Assembly: GCA_030037645.1 (NCBI GenBank)
Contig: JASHQI010000068.1
Span: 1 to 43,504 of the forward strand
Source of the DNA: Xanthobacteraceae bacterium
GTDB taxonomy: Bacteria > Pseudomonadota > Alphaproteobacteria > Rhizobiales > Xanthobacteraceae
Reading direction: 5' to 3'
Length of the DNA: 43,504 nucleotides
Of the stretch, positions 15,611-23,787 are shown piece by piece (position 1 is the first letter of the stretch; every line of letters starts with the position of its first letter). The position numbers were made by a program, and so were the translations under genes. The notes beneath the pieces were generated by a model. It saw only the letters and a program-made list of their open reading frames with translations. It did no database searches and was not told the origin of the DNA.

Positions 15611-15652
15611 CGCCCTCGATTAACGGGGCCGCCTTGCTCATTGGAGAAACAA

Positions 15653-17026
15653 ATGCCGTTCGCCGATTTTCGCCAATTTCTCGACGTGCTGCGCCAGCAC
15701 GGCGAGCTTATCGATATCAATCGCCCGGTCGCGCTCAACGATGTCGGCAAGGCGATGAAGCAGAGCTATGTGCGCAACGGCCCGGCCATCATGTTCAACA
15801 ACAACGGCACCGACTATCCGCTGGTCGCCGGAGTCTATTCGACGCGCGAGAAGGCGTTGCTTGCGTTCGAGGCTGACGAGGACACGATTTTCGAAAAAGT
15901 CTTGCACGGGCTCGATAACCCGATGGCGCCGACCACGGTTGCGAACGGCGCGGCCTGCCACGAGGAAATCATCGAGGGCGACGAGATCGACATCCGCAAT
16001 TTCCCTGTGCCGCAATATAGTCCCAAGGACGGCGGCCCCTACATCACGCCGGGCATCGTGGTTTCCCACGATCCGGAAACGGGCGTGCCGGATGTCGGCC
16101 ACTACCGCTTCCTCATTCTCGGCAAGGACACGTTGTCGTTCTCGGCGCAGCCGTTTCACCGCTTCGGCAAAAATCTCGCAAAATGCAAAAAGCTCGGCAT
16201 CGTGCCGAAGGCGGCCTTGGTGATCGGAGTCGATCCGATCATCGCCTATACGTGCCAAGTGCAGGTGCCCGATACAACGGATGACTGGGCGCTCGCCGGC
16301 GGCCTGCGCGGCGCGCCGGTCGAGCTCGTGCGCTGCAAGACCTGCGATGTCAAAGTACCGGCCAACTCCGAAGTGGTTATCGAATTCGAAGTCGATCTCA
16401 ACAACACCGTGCTCGAAGGCCCGCTCGGCGAATATACCGGTTATTATACCCGGCCCTCGCAAAAACCGGTGGCGCGCATCACCGCAATCACGCATCGCAG
16501 GAAGCCGATCTTCCAAGGGCTCCTCACCGGCAAGCCGGTGACCGAAAATCACATTCTCAAGCAGATCCCGTTCGAGGCGTCGTTCCTGCGTGCGCTCAAG
16601 CGGCAATTCCCGACCATCAAGGCGGTGTCGGTGCGCGCCTCCGCGGGCGTCTCGTTCTACGTGGTGATCGCCATGGAGCCGCGATTTGCCGGCGAGGCGC
16701 GTCAGGTGATCATGGCGGCGATGTCGAGCAACATTCGACCGAAATGGACGGTCGTCGTCGAACCGGATATCGACGTGCATTCCTCGACCGAAGTGGAATG
16801 GGCGCTCGCGTTTCGCGTCCAGCCGCAGCGCGACGTGATCGTCGTCGACAACGTGCCGGCGGGACCTTCCGATCCATCGGTCGATCTTTCCCGCGACCGC
16901 ACCATGCGCATTTCCTCGGCAATCGGCATCGACGCGACACGGCCGTTCGGCGAAAAGTTCTACGACGTCGCCGACGTGCCGGGCTGGGAGGATTTTGACG
17001 TGCCGGAATTGGATGGCCGGAGGTGA
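15653..17026 (+). CDS. UbiD-family prenylated-FMN decarboxylase
   Basis: This 457-residue (de)carboxylase of the UbiD family would act on an aromatic or alpha,beta-unsaturated acid and need prenylated FMN. The start at 15653 has GGAG upstream. The active-site pair is seen in LEGPLGEYTGYY as Glu255 and Glu260, the spacing known from Fdc1/UbiD. Other family blocks are NFPVPQYSPKDGGPYITPGI, RFLILGKDTLSFSAQP and GKPVTENHILKQIPFE. The UbiX-type prenyltransferase that makes the cofactor is not in the window, so it must come from elsewhere in the genome. The gene follows the amidohydrolase by 42 bases, so the two probably share a transcript. Confidence 0.92.
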   Translation: MPFADFRQFLDVLRQHGELIDINRPVALNDVGKAMKQSYVRNGPAIMFNNNGTDYPLVAGVYSTREKALLAFEADEDTIFEKVLHGLDNPMAPTTVANGAACHEEIIEGDEIDIRNFPVPQYSPKDGGPYITPGIVVSHDPETGVPDVGHYRFLILGKDTLSFSAQPFHRFGKNLAKCKKLGIVPKAALVIGVDPIIAYTCQVQVPDTTDDWALAGGLRGAPVELVRCKTCDVKVPANSEVVIEFEVDLNNTVLEGPLGEYTGYYTRPSQKPVARITAITHRRKPIFQGLLTGKPVTENHILKQIPFEASFLRALKRQFPTIKAVSVRASAGVSFYVVIAMEPRFAGEARQVIMAAMSSNIRPKWTVVVEPDIDVHSSTEVEWALAFRVQPQRDVIVVDNVPAGPSDPSVDLSRDRTMRISSAIGIDATRPFGEKFYDVADVPGWEDFDVPELDGRR

Positions 17027-17045
17027 TTTGCAGTTTCTTCGCTCA

Positions 17046-17063
17046 TTCCTGCGCAAGCGGGAA
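17046..17063. repeat. GCAA-loop hairpin between convergent genes
   Basis: TTCCTGC (17046-17052) and GCGGGAA (17057-17063) form a 7-bp stem with one G-T pair closed by GCAA. It lies between the convergent UbiD and cupin genes. The sequence resembles the widespread proteobacterial dispersed repeat of the kind attcctgcgcaagcgggaat. There is no T-run, so termination is not assured. Confidence 0.6.
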
Positions 17064-17102
17064 TCCAGCACTGGGTCTTCGCTTCTGTGGGGACGAGCGG
17101 AA

Positions 17103-17639
17103 CTAGACCGGCACGGCGTCGATCAGCACGAAGGCGACGATGGCGGGCTCGCTGGTCCGATTGCTCCAGGAGTGGTTGGTGCCCCGTTGGATCAACACGT
17201 CGCCGGCCTTGAGACACACTTCGCCTTCATCCATCATCGCGCAAATCTCGCCGGACAGCACGATTGCGTAATCGATGGTGGCGGTCTTATGGAAGCCGGC
17301 GTGTCGCGGATTGTTGCGGTCGGTCGCGGCTGCTCGCCCGGAACCGTCGTCCGGCAGTTTTTCTTCGCGTGCGATCGCGGCGAGTCGTTCGCTATCCGGC
17401 GGGTACTCGATGATGCGGAACACCGAGCCGTTCTGCGGCGGCGGCAGACGATGGCCGCGGGCTATGGCATCGGTAATGCCGCGATTGTCGGCGGGCGTGC
17501 GCGTCGTCTCCCACAGCTCATGCACGATGGCGCTGCCTTTGGTGCGTTGAAACACGTGCGGAGTAGGGCCGTCCGAGATGAAGATGGACTTTCCCGCTGC
17601 ATCGTGGCCGGTCACCACGCGACGAACCGATGTCGACAT
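17103..17639 (-). CDS. Cupin-domain protein
   Basis: This is a 178-residue single-cupin protein. The ATG at 17639 (MSTSVRRVVTGHD) follows GCGAGG; an upstream in-frame codon at 17672 has no support. The N-terminal half is FISDGPTPHVFQ and a linker. The cupin spans about 115-178 with FHKTATIDYAIVLSGEICAM, then LKAGDVLIQRGTNHSWSN. The first motif has one His where two are usual, and His in NHSW is the second-motif ligand; metal binding is therefore uncertain. It is 49 bases downstream of the solute-binding-protein gene on the same strand, so they are probably one operon. A sensor, isomerase or dioxygenase role cannot be decided. Confidence 0.83.
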   Translation of the reverse strand: MSTSVRRVVTGHDAAGKSIFISDGPTPHVFQRTKGSAIVHELWETTRTPADNRGITDAIARGHRLPPPQNGSVFRIIEYPPDSERLAAIAREEKLPDDGSGRAAATDRNNPRHAGFHKTATIDYAIVLSGEICAMMDEGEVCLKAGDVLIQRGTNHSWSNRTSEPAIVAFVLIDAVPV

Positions 17640-17688
17640 TTGTGCCTCGCGATAGCAGTATGATTTGATCAATTAAAATTATAGCTCG

Positions 17689-18723
17689 CTAGCGACAGCC
17701 CTTGAGCTTGCTCGCGGTGTTGATGAGCTTGAACGGCCCGAGCTTCTTGGCGACGTCGGCGGCGTAGCTCGGGTCGACCAGCTTGGATGCCGGCGACGTC
17801 CTTTGAATGATGCCGTCGCGCTGAAAGAACGACTGAATATCGAGAATGCTGGCGACGTTGAACTCGCCGTTCGGGTTGCGCGATTGCCAGGACATGCGGT
17901 TGAGAAGGTCGCGGTCGGTGCCGATTCCGTGCTTGAGAAAGATATTGATGATGTCAGCGCGATTCGGCCCGTGATGATAAGCTTGACAATAATCGCGGCC
18001 GGCGCGCGCCAATGCGACAAAGAGCTTGCGCGCGGTATCGCGATTTTGCCGTGCCCAATCCGTATTGACGATATAGCCGACGCTGGTCATCGGCTGCGGA
18101 CGGATATAATCGTCCGGATCGATCCATGGCACGCCGATTTTCTGCTCGATGATCCGATCGGTGAAGGGCGCTACTTCCATCGCCGCATCGAGCGCGCCGT
18201 TGGCCATCGCCGCCGCCATTTGCGAGAACGCGAGATTTTTTCCATCGACGTCCTTCAGCGTCAATCCGGCGGAAGCGAGCACGGAAGCCACTTCATACAT
18301 CGAGGTCGAGCCGGGCGAGCTCAATCCGATGGCGCGGCCTTTGAGGTCGGCCGGCGTCCGAATTTTGCCCTTGAGGTCGGCGCGGAGCAGAATCTGGTGA
18401 TAGGTCGGCGACGAGCCGCTTTCGAGCGCGAGAATGAGCGGCAGGCCCTGCGCCACCGCATTGTAGAAGCCGGCATTGATGCCGCCTTGCGCTACCTGCA
18501 CGTGATTGGTGGCGAGAACGGCCACCGCCTTGCCGAGCGAGTCGACACGCTCAATGTCGACGTCGAGGCCGGCGTCCCGGAAATAACCCTTGTCGAGCGC
18601 GACGTAGGTGGTCCCGCCCGGGATGCTCGGCACCACCGCGATGGTGATCTTTTGTGCCGCCGCCGGCGCCGCAGATGCAAACGCCGATAGCACAGTGCAA
18701 GCAATGCAGATGAGTAGTCGCAT
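17689..18723 (-). CDS. ABC transporter solute-binding protein, NMT1/SsuA type
   Basis: This 344-residue periplasmic binding protein belongs to the sulfonate/nitrate/taurine/thiamine-precursor group. The start at 18723 is fixed by a signal peptide (MRLLICIACTVLSAFASAAPAAAQ) and GAGG upstream; codons further upstream come from the palindrome at 18741-18814. Typical blocks are KITIAVVPSIPGGTTYVALD, GYFRDAGLDVDIE, LKGRAIGLSSPGSTSMYEVA and a C-terminal SYAADVAKKLGPF. No permease or ATPase gene adjoins it, so it may work with the ABC system at 1-1311 or one elsewhere. Ligand unknown. Confidence 0.88.
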   Translation of the reverse strand: MRLLICIACTVLSAFASAAPAAAQKITIAVVPSIPGGTTYVALDKGYFRDAGLDVDIERVDSLGKAVAVLATNHVQVAQGGINAGFYNAVAQGLPLILALESGSSPTYHQILLRADLKGKIRTPADLKGRAIGLSSPGSTSMYEVASVLASAGLTLKDVDGKNLAFSQMAAAMANGALDAAMEVAPFTDRIIEQKIGVPWIDPDDYIRPQPMTSVGYIVNTDWARQNRDTARKLFVALARAGRDYCQAYHHGPNRADIINIFLKHGIGTDRDLLNRMSWQSRNPNGEFNVASILDIQSFFQRDGIIQRTSPASKLVDPSYAADVAKKLGPFKLINTASKLKGCR

Positions 18724-18740
18724 GGGCGCCTCTTTCACTG

Positions 18741-18814
18741 AAGCAGGATCCGGAAGAAGCCGACCGGACTTGGTCCGGAGTGGGACCGGGCTTTCCGAAC
18801 AGATCATGCTCCAC
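18741..18814 (-). repeat. GAGCATGATC hairpin family, copy 1 (degenerate)
   Basis: Read on the minus strand it begins gagcatgatctgttcggaa (from 18812), has an inner palindrome ccggac-caa-gtccgg, and ends cttccggatcctgctt, where gatcatgctc has decayed to gatcctgctt. It fills the gap between the solute-binding-protein and transglycosylase genes. Confidence 0.75.
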
Positions 18815-18826
18815 CAATCAATGCAA

Positions 18827-20053
18827 TCAATGTCCGGCTTGCATGCGCGCCAGCAACTCCGGCGTCGGATAGGAATCCGCAGGCAGGCCGTATTTGATCT
18901 GCATGGCTTTCACCGCCTGACGGGTTTTCAAGCCGAGGAATCCATCGACGGTGCCAACGTCGTGACCGGCGTGCACCAGCAGGCCTTGCAGCTCCTTCAT
19001 CTCACCGAAAGTCAATCCCGGCGGCGGATTGCCGCGATGAAGCGGCGGCGCGCCGGCGATGCGGGTTGCCAGATAGGCGGCCGTGGTCGAATAGACCAGC
19101 GAGTTGTTCCATTGCAGATAGACCTGGAAATTCGGATAGACCAGGAAGGCGGGACCGAAGCGTCCCATCGGCAACAGCAATGACGCGGGGAGATTGTCGG
19201 CCGGCAGCCGCCGTCCGTCGGCAAGCGTAACGCCGTACGCGGCCCACTTCGCCCGCGGCAACTGGATGTCGAGATCGGCCTGATCCCAGGGCAGCTTGGG
19301 CGGCACGCGGACTTCGGTGAGCCACGGCTCGCCGCGTTTCCAGCCGAGTCCGACCAAATAGTTGGCGGTCGAGGCCAGTACGTCGGGTACGTCGTGCAAG
19401 AGGTTGCGTCGGCCTGCGCCATCGTAGTCGACCGCATATTTGTAATATTCCGTCGGCATCATCTGGGTCTGGCCGAGTTCGCCCGCCCACGAGCCGATCA
19501 TCTCGTCGGGGTGCAGGTCCCCGCGCTGGATCAGGCGCAGCGCATCGAGAAGTTGCGCGCGGAATTTGTCGGCGCGCCGGCAATCGTAGGCGAGCGAGGC
19601 GATCGAGCTGAGCGTGTGGTAATGGCCCATATTGGCGCCGAAGTCGCTTTCCAGTCCCCAGAAGGCGACGATGACGGGCGCGGGCACGCCGTACTGCTTG
19701 TCGATACGGGCGAAGATCGGAGCGTATTTTTTGATCAACGTCGATCCGCGCTGAATGCGGTAGGCCGCCGCCATACGATCTGAGAATTCCAAGAACGTCT
19801 GCGTGAAAACACGCTGGCCGCGATCGATATTGACGATGCTCTGTTCGTAGCTCAGGTATGGCTCAGCTTCGGCGATGGTTTGCTGCGAGATGCCTTGTGC
19901 CATGGCCTCGCGCTCGAACGCGGCGAGCCAGGCATTGTAGGGTCCGCTGGTGCGGCACGGCGCTGTCTGCGCGTGGGCGAGGGTGATGAGCATCAGAGCC
20001 GCGATCGCAGCCGTCGCGATGCGTGTCGAAACGATGCTTCTCATCCGTGTCAT
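18827..20053 (-). CDS. Lytic murein transglycosylase, MltB/SLT family, with C-terminal peptidoglycan-binding domain
   Basis: This 408-residue exported enzyme cleaves the MurNAc-GlcNAc bond of peptidoglycan with 1,6-anhydro product. I start it at 20053 (MTRMRSIVS); the ATG at 20044 is equally possible. The signal peptide runs to about LAHAQT. The catalytic region has VPAPVIVAFWGLESDFG with the acid Glu, then SSIASLAYDCRR and GSWAGELGQTQMMPTEYY, the canonical MltB block. A C-terminal repeat-type domain (about 345-408, FGEMKELQGLLVHAGHDVGT and VKAMQIKYGLPADSYPT) binds cell wall. There is no lipobox cysteine, so it is soluble periplasmic. All catalytic features are kept. Confidence 0.92.
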   Translation of the reverse strand: MTRMRSIVSTRIATAAIAALMLITLAHAQTAPCRTSGPYNAWLAAFEREAMAQGISQQTIAEAEPYLSYEQSIVNIDRGQRVFTQTFLEFSDRMAAAYRIQRGSTLIKKYAPIFARIDKQYGVPAPVIVAFWGLESDFGANMGHYHTLSSIASLAYDCRRADKFRAQLLDALRLIQRGDLHPDEMIGSWAGELGQTQMMPTEYYKYAVDYDGAGRRNLLHDVPDVLASTANYLVGLGWKRGEPWLTEVRVPPKLPWDQADLDIQLPRAKWAAYGVTLADGRRLPADNLPASLLLPMGRFGPAFLVYPNFQVYLQWNNSLVYSTTAAYLATRIAGAPPLHRGNPPPGLTFGEMKELQGLLVHAGHDVGTVDGFLGLKTRQAVKAMQIKYGLPADSYPTPELLARMQAGH

Positions 20054-20127
20054 GCCGCAGGAAGTCGAAGCATCCAGCAATCGCCGAACACGCGAGCATT
20101 TTGACTGCAGTGCCACGAGGAATCTCC

Positions 20128-20165
20128 GTGAATACTGGATCGTCCGCCTTCGCGAACGATGACAA
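20128..20165. repeat. Partial copy of the GTCAT-TTCGCGAAGGCGGA repeat family
   Basis: The stretch aatactggatcgtccgcc then ttcgcgaacgatgaca matches, in reverse orientation, the left half of the element at 31161-31243. It lies between the transglycosylase start and the deacetylase stop. An open frame running through it would extend the transglycosylase, which is an argument against using those upstream codons. Confidence 0.6.
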
Positions 20166-20199
20166 GGGACGAAATGCGGACGGGAATCGGCGAGGGCGG

Positions 20200-21111
20200 T
20201 CATGCAGCGGACTTCAGATACCAATTGAGAATTTCCTCACCGGTCCAATACAACACGCCGTCGAAGCGGCGCGCATAATCGTAAATCGCTTCGAGATATT
20301 TGATGCGGTGCGGTTGACCGCTGAGATAGGGATGGATGGCGAGCGAAAGGATCTTCGCGCGTTCGGCACCCTCGGCGTAGAGACGATCGAACTGATCGAT
20401 AGTGCGCTTGAGAAGATAATCGCTCTCGTGGTGCTGCACCGCCATCATCGGGATGTCGTTGAGCTCCATCGTATAGGGCAGCGTCACCAGCGGGCCGTTC
20501 GCGGTCCGAATCGTCGACGGTTCGTCGTCATACACCCAGTCACCGATGTATTTGATGCCGGCGGCGGCAAGAAGGTCGGGTGTTTCCAGCGTCTCGGTCA
20601 GGCCAGGGCCGAGCCAGCCGACGGGCCGTTTATTGGTGAAACGCTCGATCACGTCGAGCGAACGCGCGATCATCGCTTTCTGGTCGGGTTCGCTGTGGAT
20701 CGGCCCCTGCTGGTAGGAGTGGCCCATGAACTCCCAGCGGTCCGCCTTGGCTTGGTCGGCGACACGCGCGTAATCCTCGCAGACTCGCGCATTGATGGCG
20801 AGCGTCGGTCGGATGGTGTGGCGCTTGAACAGATCGAAAAAGCGCCACACCCCTACGCGCATGCCGTATTCGTGCCAGCTCCAGTTCGGCACATCCGGGA
20901 TTTGCGTCTGCCCCGTGGGCGGGGCAAGGACCTGCCGCGCCATCGGTTTGCCGATATCCCAGACTTCGAGATTGACGATTGTCCAGAACACCAGGCGGGC
21001 CTGCCCGGGCAGCTTCAGCGGCGGCCGATCCACGATCGCGGAAAAATCGCATCGTTCCCGCGGCAGCATCGTTGTCCGGGCAGTACGCGTCTTTTTGGGG
21101 CGCTTCGTCAT
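20200..21111 (-). CDS. Polysaccharide deacetylase / PuuE-allantoinase-like enzyme
   Basis: This 303-residue protein belongs to the NodB-fold carbohydrate esterase 4 / PuuE group. I choose the ATG at 21111 (MTKRPKKTRT); an upstream GTG has no support. Recognisable parts: LVFWTIVNLEVWDI, PNWSWHEYGMRVGVWRFFDL, RWEFMGHSYQQGPIH with the His seen in PuuE-type enzymes, RPVGWLGPGLTETLETPDLL, and LSLAIHPYLSGQPHRIKYLE near the C-terminus. The classical NodB Asp-Asp motif is not obvious, so it is closer to the allantoinase/cyclic-amide branch than to chitin deacetylases. It is divergent from egtB and has no clear operon partner. The substrate is unknown. Confidence 0.83.
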   Translation of the reverse strand: MTKRPKKTRTARTTMLPRERCDFSAIVDRPPLKLPGQARLVFWTIVNLEVWDIGKPMARQVLAPPTGQTQIPDVPNWSWHEYGMRVGVWRFFDLFKRHTIRPTLAINARVCEDYARVADQAKADRWEFMGHSYQQGPIHSEPDQKAMIARSLDVIERFTNKRPVGWLGPGLTETLETPDLLAAAGIKYIGDWVYDDEPSTIRTANGPLVTLPYTMELNDIPMMAVQHHESDYLLKRTIDQFDRLYAEGAERAKILSLAIHPYLSGQPHRIKYLEAIYDYARRFDGVLYWTGEEILNWYLKSAA

Positions 21112-21359
21112 GGTCGCTGTGCCGTCTGTTGGGGGGGATGCCGGGCGATTTGAAAAAGCATATGTCGGAGGCGGCACTTACGACAACTTTCGCTGGCGTC
21201 GCAGGCGATTTTTGCGGAACGATCACTTCCTTGTTAGCGAGCGAGTCATTACATTGTTACTCTGCGGCGAATGGCCATGTATGGAACCGCCGAGACTGAG
21301 ACCGATTATCTCCCCAGCCATTGAAATCATCAATTAATCCAGGCTCTTCGGACCTTGTG

Positions 21360-22628
21360 ATGCCACCTCCCGCCGTTTCTTCGCCCGTTCTCGTCGATCC
21401 GGCCCAACGAACCGCAGAGACTACTGCACTGGACGGTCCGTCCGAGGAGCCGCGACAACGCTGGCTTGGCGCCTATTGCGCGGTGCGCGCGGAGACAGAG
21501 CGACGCGCAGCATTGCTCTCTCCTGAGGATCAGGTCATCCAATCGATGCCCGACGCGAGCCCGACGAAGTGGCATCGCGCCCATGTGACATGGTTCTTCG
21601 AGCAATTCCTGCTGCGTCCGTTTGCCCCGGGCTATCGGCCGTTCGACGAGCGTTTTGCGTATCTTTTCAATTCCTATTACGTCTCGGCGGGGCCGCGGCA
21701 AGCACGGCCGCAGCGTGGCCTCATCACCCGGCCCGACTCTGCGGACGTGACCGCGTATCGCACACATGTCGATGCCGCGGTGGCGACACTCATCGAATCG
21801 AGCAACGATTTTGAGGCTCTGGTCCCGATCATCGAAGTCGGGCTCAATCATGAGCAACAACACCAGGAGCTCATGCTCACCGATATCCTGCACGCGTTCT
21901 CCTTCAATGGGACCAACCCGGCCTACGATCCGGATTGGCAATGGCCGGCCATTCGCCGCGACCGGATTCGCACCGACGCGCTCATTGCCGGTATCCACCT
22001 GATCGGGCATAACGCCGACGGCTTCTGCTTCGACAACGAGCAGCCGGCGCATCAGGTCTTGCTGCAGCCGGTTTGCATTTCCTCTACGCTTGTGACCAAT
22101 CGCGAATGGCTCGGATTCATGGCCGATGGCGGCTACGTGACGCCGACCTTGTGGCTGTCGGACGGCTTCGCCGCGGTGGAAGCACAAGCTTGGCGCGCTC
22201 CCGGTTATTGGCGAAAAATCGACGATGCCTGGTTCGCCCTGACGCTCGGCGGCTTGCGCCCCGTCGAACCGGACCAGCCCGTTTGTCATGTCAGCTATTA
22301 CGAGGCCGATGCGTTTGCGCGCTGGGCCGGCAAGGATTTGCCGACCGAGGCGGAATGGGAGGTTGCAGCGAAGGCCGGCAGTTTGGCCGATGCCTTCGGC
22401 GTGGCGTGGCAATGGACACGCAGCGCCTACGCGCCTTATCCAGGCTATCGGGCGGCAGCGGGCGCGCTTGGCGAATATAACGGCAAGTTCATGGTGAATC
22501 AGATGGTGCTGCGCGGCTCCTCGCTGGCGACGCCGGCCGGGCACGCGCGCGCGAGCTATCGCAACTTCTTCTATCCAACCGCCCGCTGGCAATTCAGCGG
22601 ACTGCGCCTGGCTGAATACAAGCATTGA
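21360..22628 (+). CDS. egtB: EgtB, hercynine oxygenase (ergothioneine biosynthesis)
   Basis: This 422-residue non-heme iron sulfoxide synthase joins hercynine to cysteine or gamma-glutamylcysteine with O2. The ATG at 21360 is chosen over a TTG at 21321. The N-terminal DinB-like domain has KWHRAHVTWFFEQFLL (His75) and LNHEQQHQEL, whose HEQQH supplies two more iron ligands. The C-terminal FGE-sulfatase fold has LVTNREWLGFMADGGY, VCHVSYYEADAFARWAGKDL and PTEAEWEVAA, and ends in GLRLAEYKH. It is followed at once by egtD. The set is complete for the first and second steps; the C-S lyase for the last step is not in the window. Confidence 0.95.
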   Translation: MPPPAVSSPVLVDPAQRTAETTALDGPSEEPRQRWLGAYCAVRAETERRAALLSPEDQVIQSMPDASPTKWHRAHVTWFFEQFLLRPFAPGYRPFDERFAYLFNSYYVSAGPRQARPQRGLITRPDSADVTAYRTHVDAAVATLIESSNDFEALVPIIEVGLNHEQQHQELMLTDILHAFSFNGTNPAYDPDWQWPAIRRDRIRTDALIAGIHLIGHNADGFCFDNEQPAHQVLLQPVCISSTLVTNREWLGFMADGGYVTPTLWLSDGFAAVEAQAWRAPGYWRKIDDAWFALTLGGLRPVEPDQPVCHVSYYEADAFARWAGKDLPTEAEWEVAAKAGSLADAFGVAWQWTRSAYAPYPGYRAAAGALGEYNGKFMVNQMVLRGSSLATPAGHARASYRNFFYPTARWQFSGLRLAEYKH

Positions 22629-22636
22629 GTAACGGA

Positions 22637-23602
22637 ATGAGCGTCAAACCTGTCTTCGTCGGCCAACTGCCACTGGACACCGAAAATGCCTTTGCCGCCG
22701 ATGTTGTCGCCGGTCTCACGGCGAAGCCGAAGCGACTCCTGCCCAAATATTTTTATGATTTGGTCGGCTCGGCTCTATTCGAGCGCATCACGCAGTTGCC
22801 GGAATATTATCCGACACGCTGCGAGATCGGCATTCTGCGCAATAACGCGCCGGCAATCGCATCATTGTTCCCGCCCGGTTGCGCGTTGATCGAATTCGGC
22901 AGCGGCTCGAGCCGGAAGGCGCGCATCCTGCTCGGCGCAGCGGCCACCGTGGAGGCCTATCTGCCGGTCGATATCTCGGGCGACTTCCTGCAGCAGGACG
23001 TAGCGGCGCTGCGCCGCGACTTTTCACGTCTCGCGGTCTATCCACTGGTCGCCGATTTCACCAAAACATTCGACATTCCGCGGCCGGTCGCGAAGCTGCC
23101 TCGCGTTGGTTTCTTTCCCGGATCGACGATCGGCAACTTCGAGCACCATGAGGCGGCAAAATTCTTGCGCCACGCCGGTGAGATGCTCGGTGCCGGCGCC
23201 GTATTCGTGGTCGGTGTCGACTTGGTCAAGGATCCGAAGATCTTGTGTCCCGCTTACAACGACGCCGAGGGCGTGACCGCCAAGTTCAATCTCAATCTGT
23301 TGGCGCGCATCAATCGCGAACTTGGCGCCGATTTCGACTTGGCCACCTTCGAGCACCACGCTTTCTATAATGTCGAGCAGAGCCGAATTGAGATGCACCT
23401 CGCCAGCACCAAGCGACAGCGGGTTCGCGTGAACGGCATGACAGCCAGTTTTCGCGCCGGCGAGACCATCCATACCGAGAACAGTTACAAATACACGATC
23501 GAGTCGTTCCAGGCGCTGGCGCGGGGCTCCGGCTGGTCGCCGTTGCAATCGTGGAGCGACGGCCTATTCGGCGTGCTCGCCTTCTCGCGAGACGGCGACT
23601 GA
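22637..23602 (+). CDS. egtD: EgtD, L-histidine N-alpha-methyltransferase
   Basis: This 321-residue SAM-dependent enzyme trimethylates histidine to hercynine. The ATG at 22637 gives the standard length of the family; a TTG at 22625 overlapping the egtB stop would add four residues. Motifs: PKYFYDLVGSALFERITQLP, YYPTRCEIGIL, the SAM loop LIEFGSGSSRKARILL, VGFFPGSTIGNF and a substrate region YNDAEGVTAKFNLNLLARIN. The C-terminus has ENSYKYTIESFQAL. The gene starts 8 bases after the egtB stop, so they are translated from one mRNA, with EgtD product feeding EgtB. Confidence 0.96.
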   Translation: MSVKPVFVGQLPLDTENAFAADVVAGLTAKPKRLLPKYFYDLVGSALFERITQLPEYYPTRCEIGILRNNAPAIASLFPPGCALIEFGSGSSRKARILLGAAATVEAYLPVDISGDFLQQDVAALRRDFSRLAVYPLVADFTKTFDIPRPVAKLPRVGFFPGSTIGNFEHHEAAKFLRHAGEMLGAGAVFVVGVDLVKDPKILCPAYNDAEGVTAKFNLNLLARINRELGADFDLATFEHHAFYNVEQSRIEMHLASTKRQRVRVNGMTASFRAGETIHTENSYKYTIESFQALARGSGWSPLQSWSDGLFGVLAFSRDGD

Positions 23603-23787
23603 CCAACGACGTACGACAGAATTGGATTTGACGGCGTTCTCCGTCATCTGTCCTCGCGCATGAACTATTTCTGGTCGCGAGCGTTGGTGCCTCTGAGCCG
23701 GGCTGGAAAATGACGGTTGACGGATGACAAAGATCGGATGATGCGTGATGATGCGCCCTCAGACATCCGATCTCCGACATCCGGCCG

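Noticed and set aside
15638-17071. Long open frame on the minus strand opposite the UbiD-type gene (477 codons)
   Set aside because: It is a shadow of the UbiD gene. High GC at third positions keeps the opposite frame open; its residues (many Arg, His, Asp) match no family and it has no ribosome binding site.
21330-22625. Long open frame opposite egtB (431 codons)
   Set aside because: Same reason: egtB has all its motifs on the plus strand and the antisense product has no recognisable feature.
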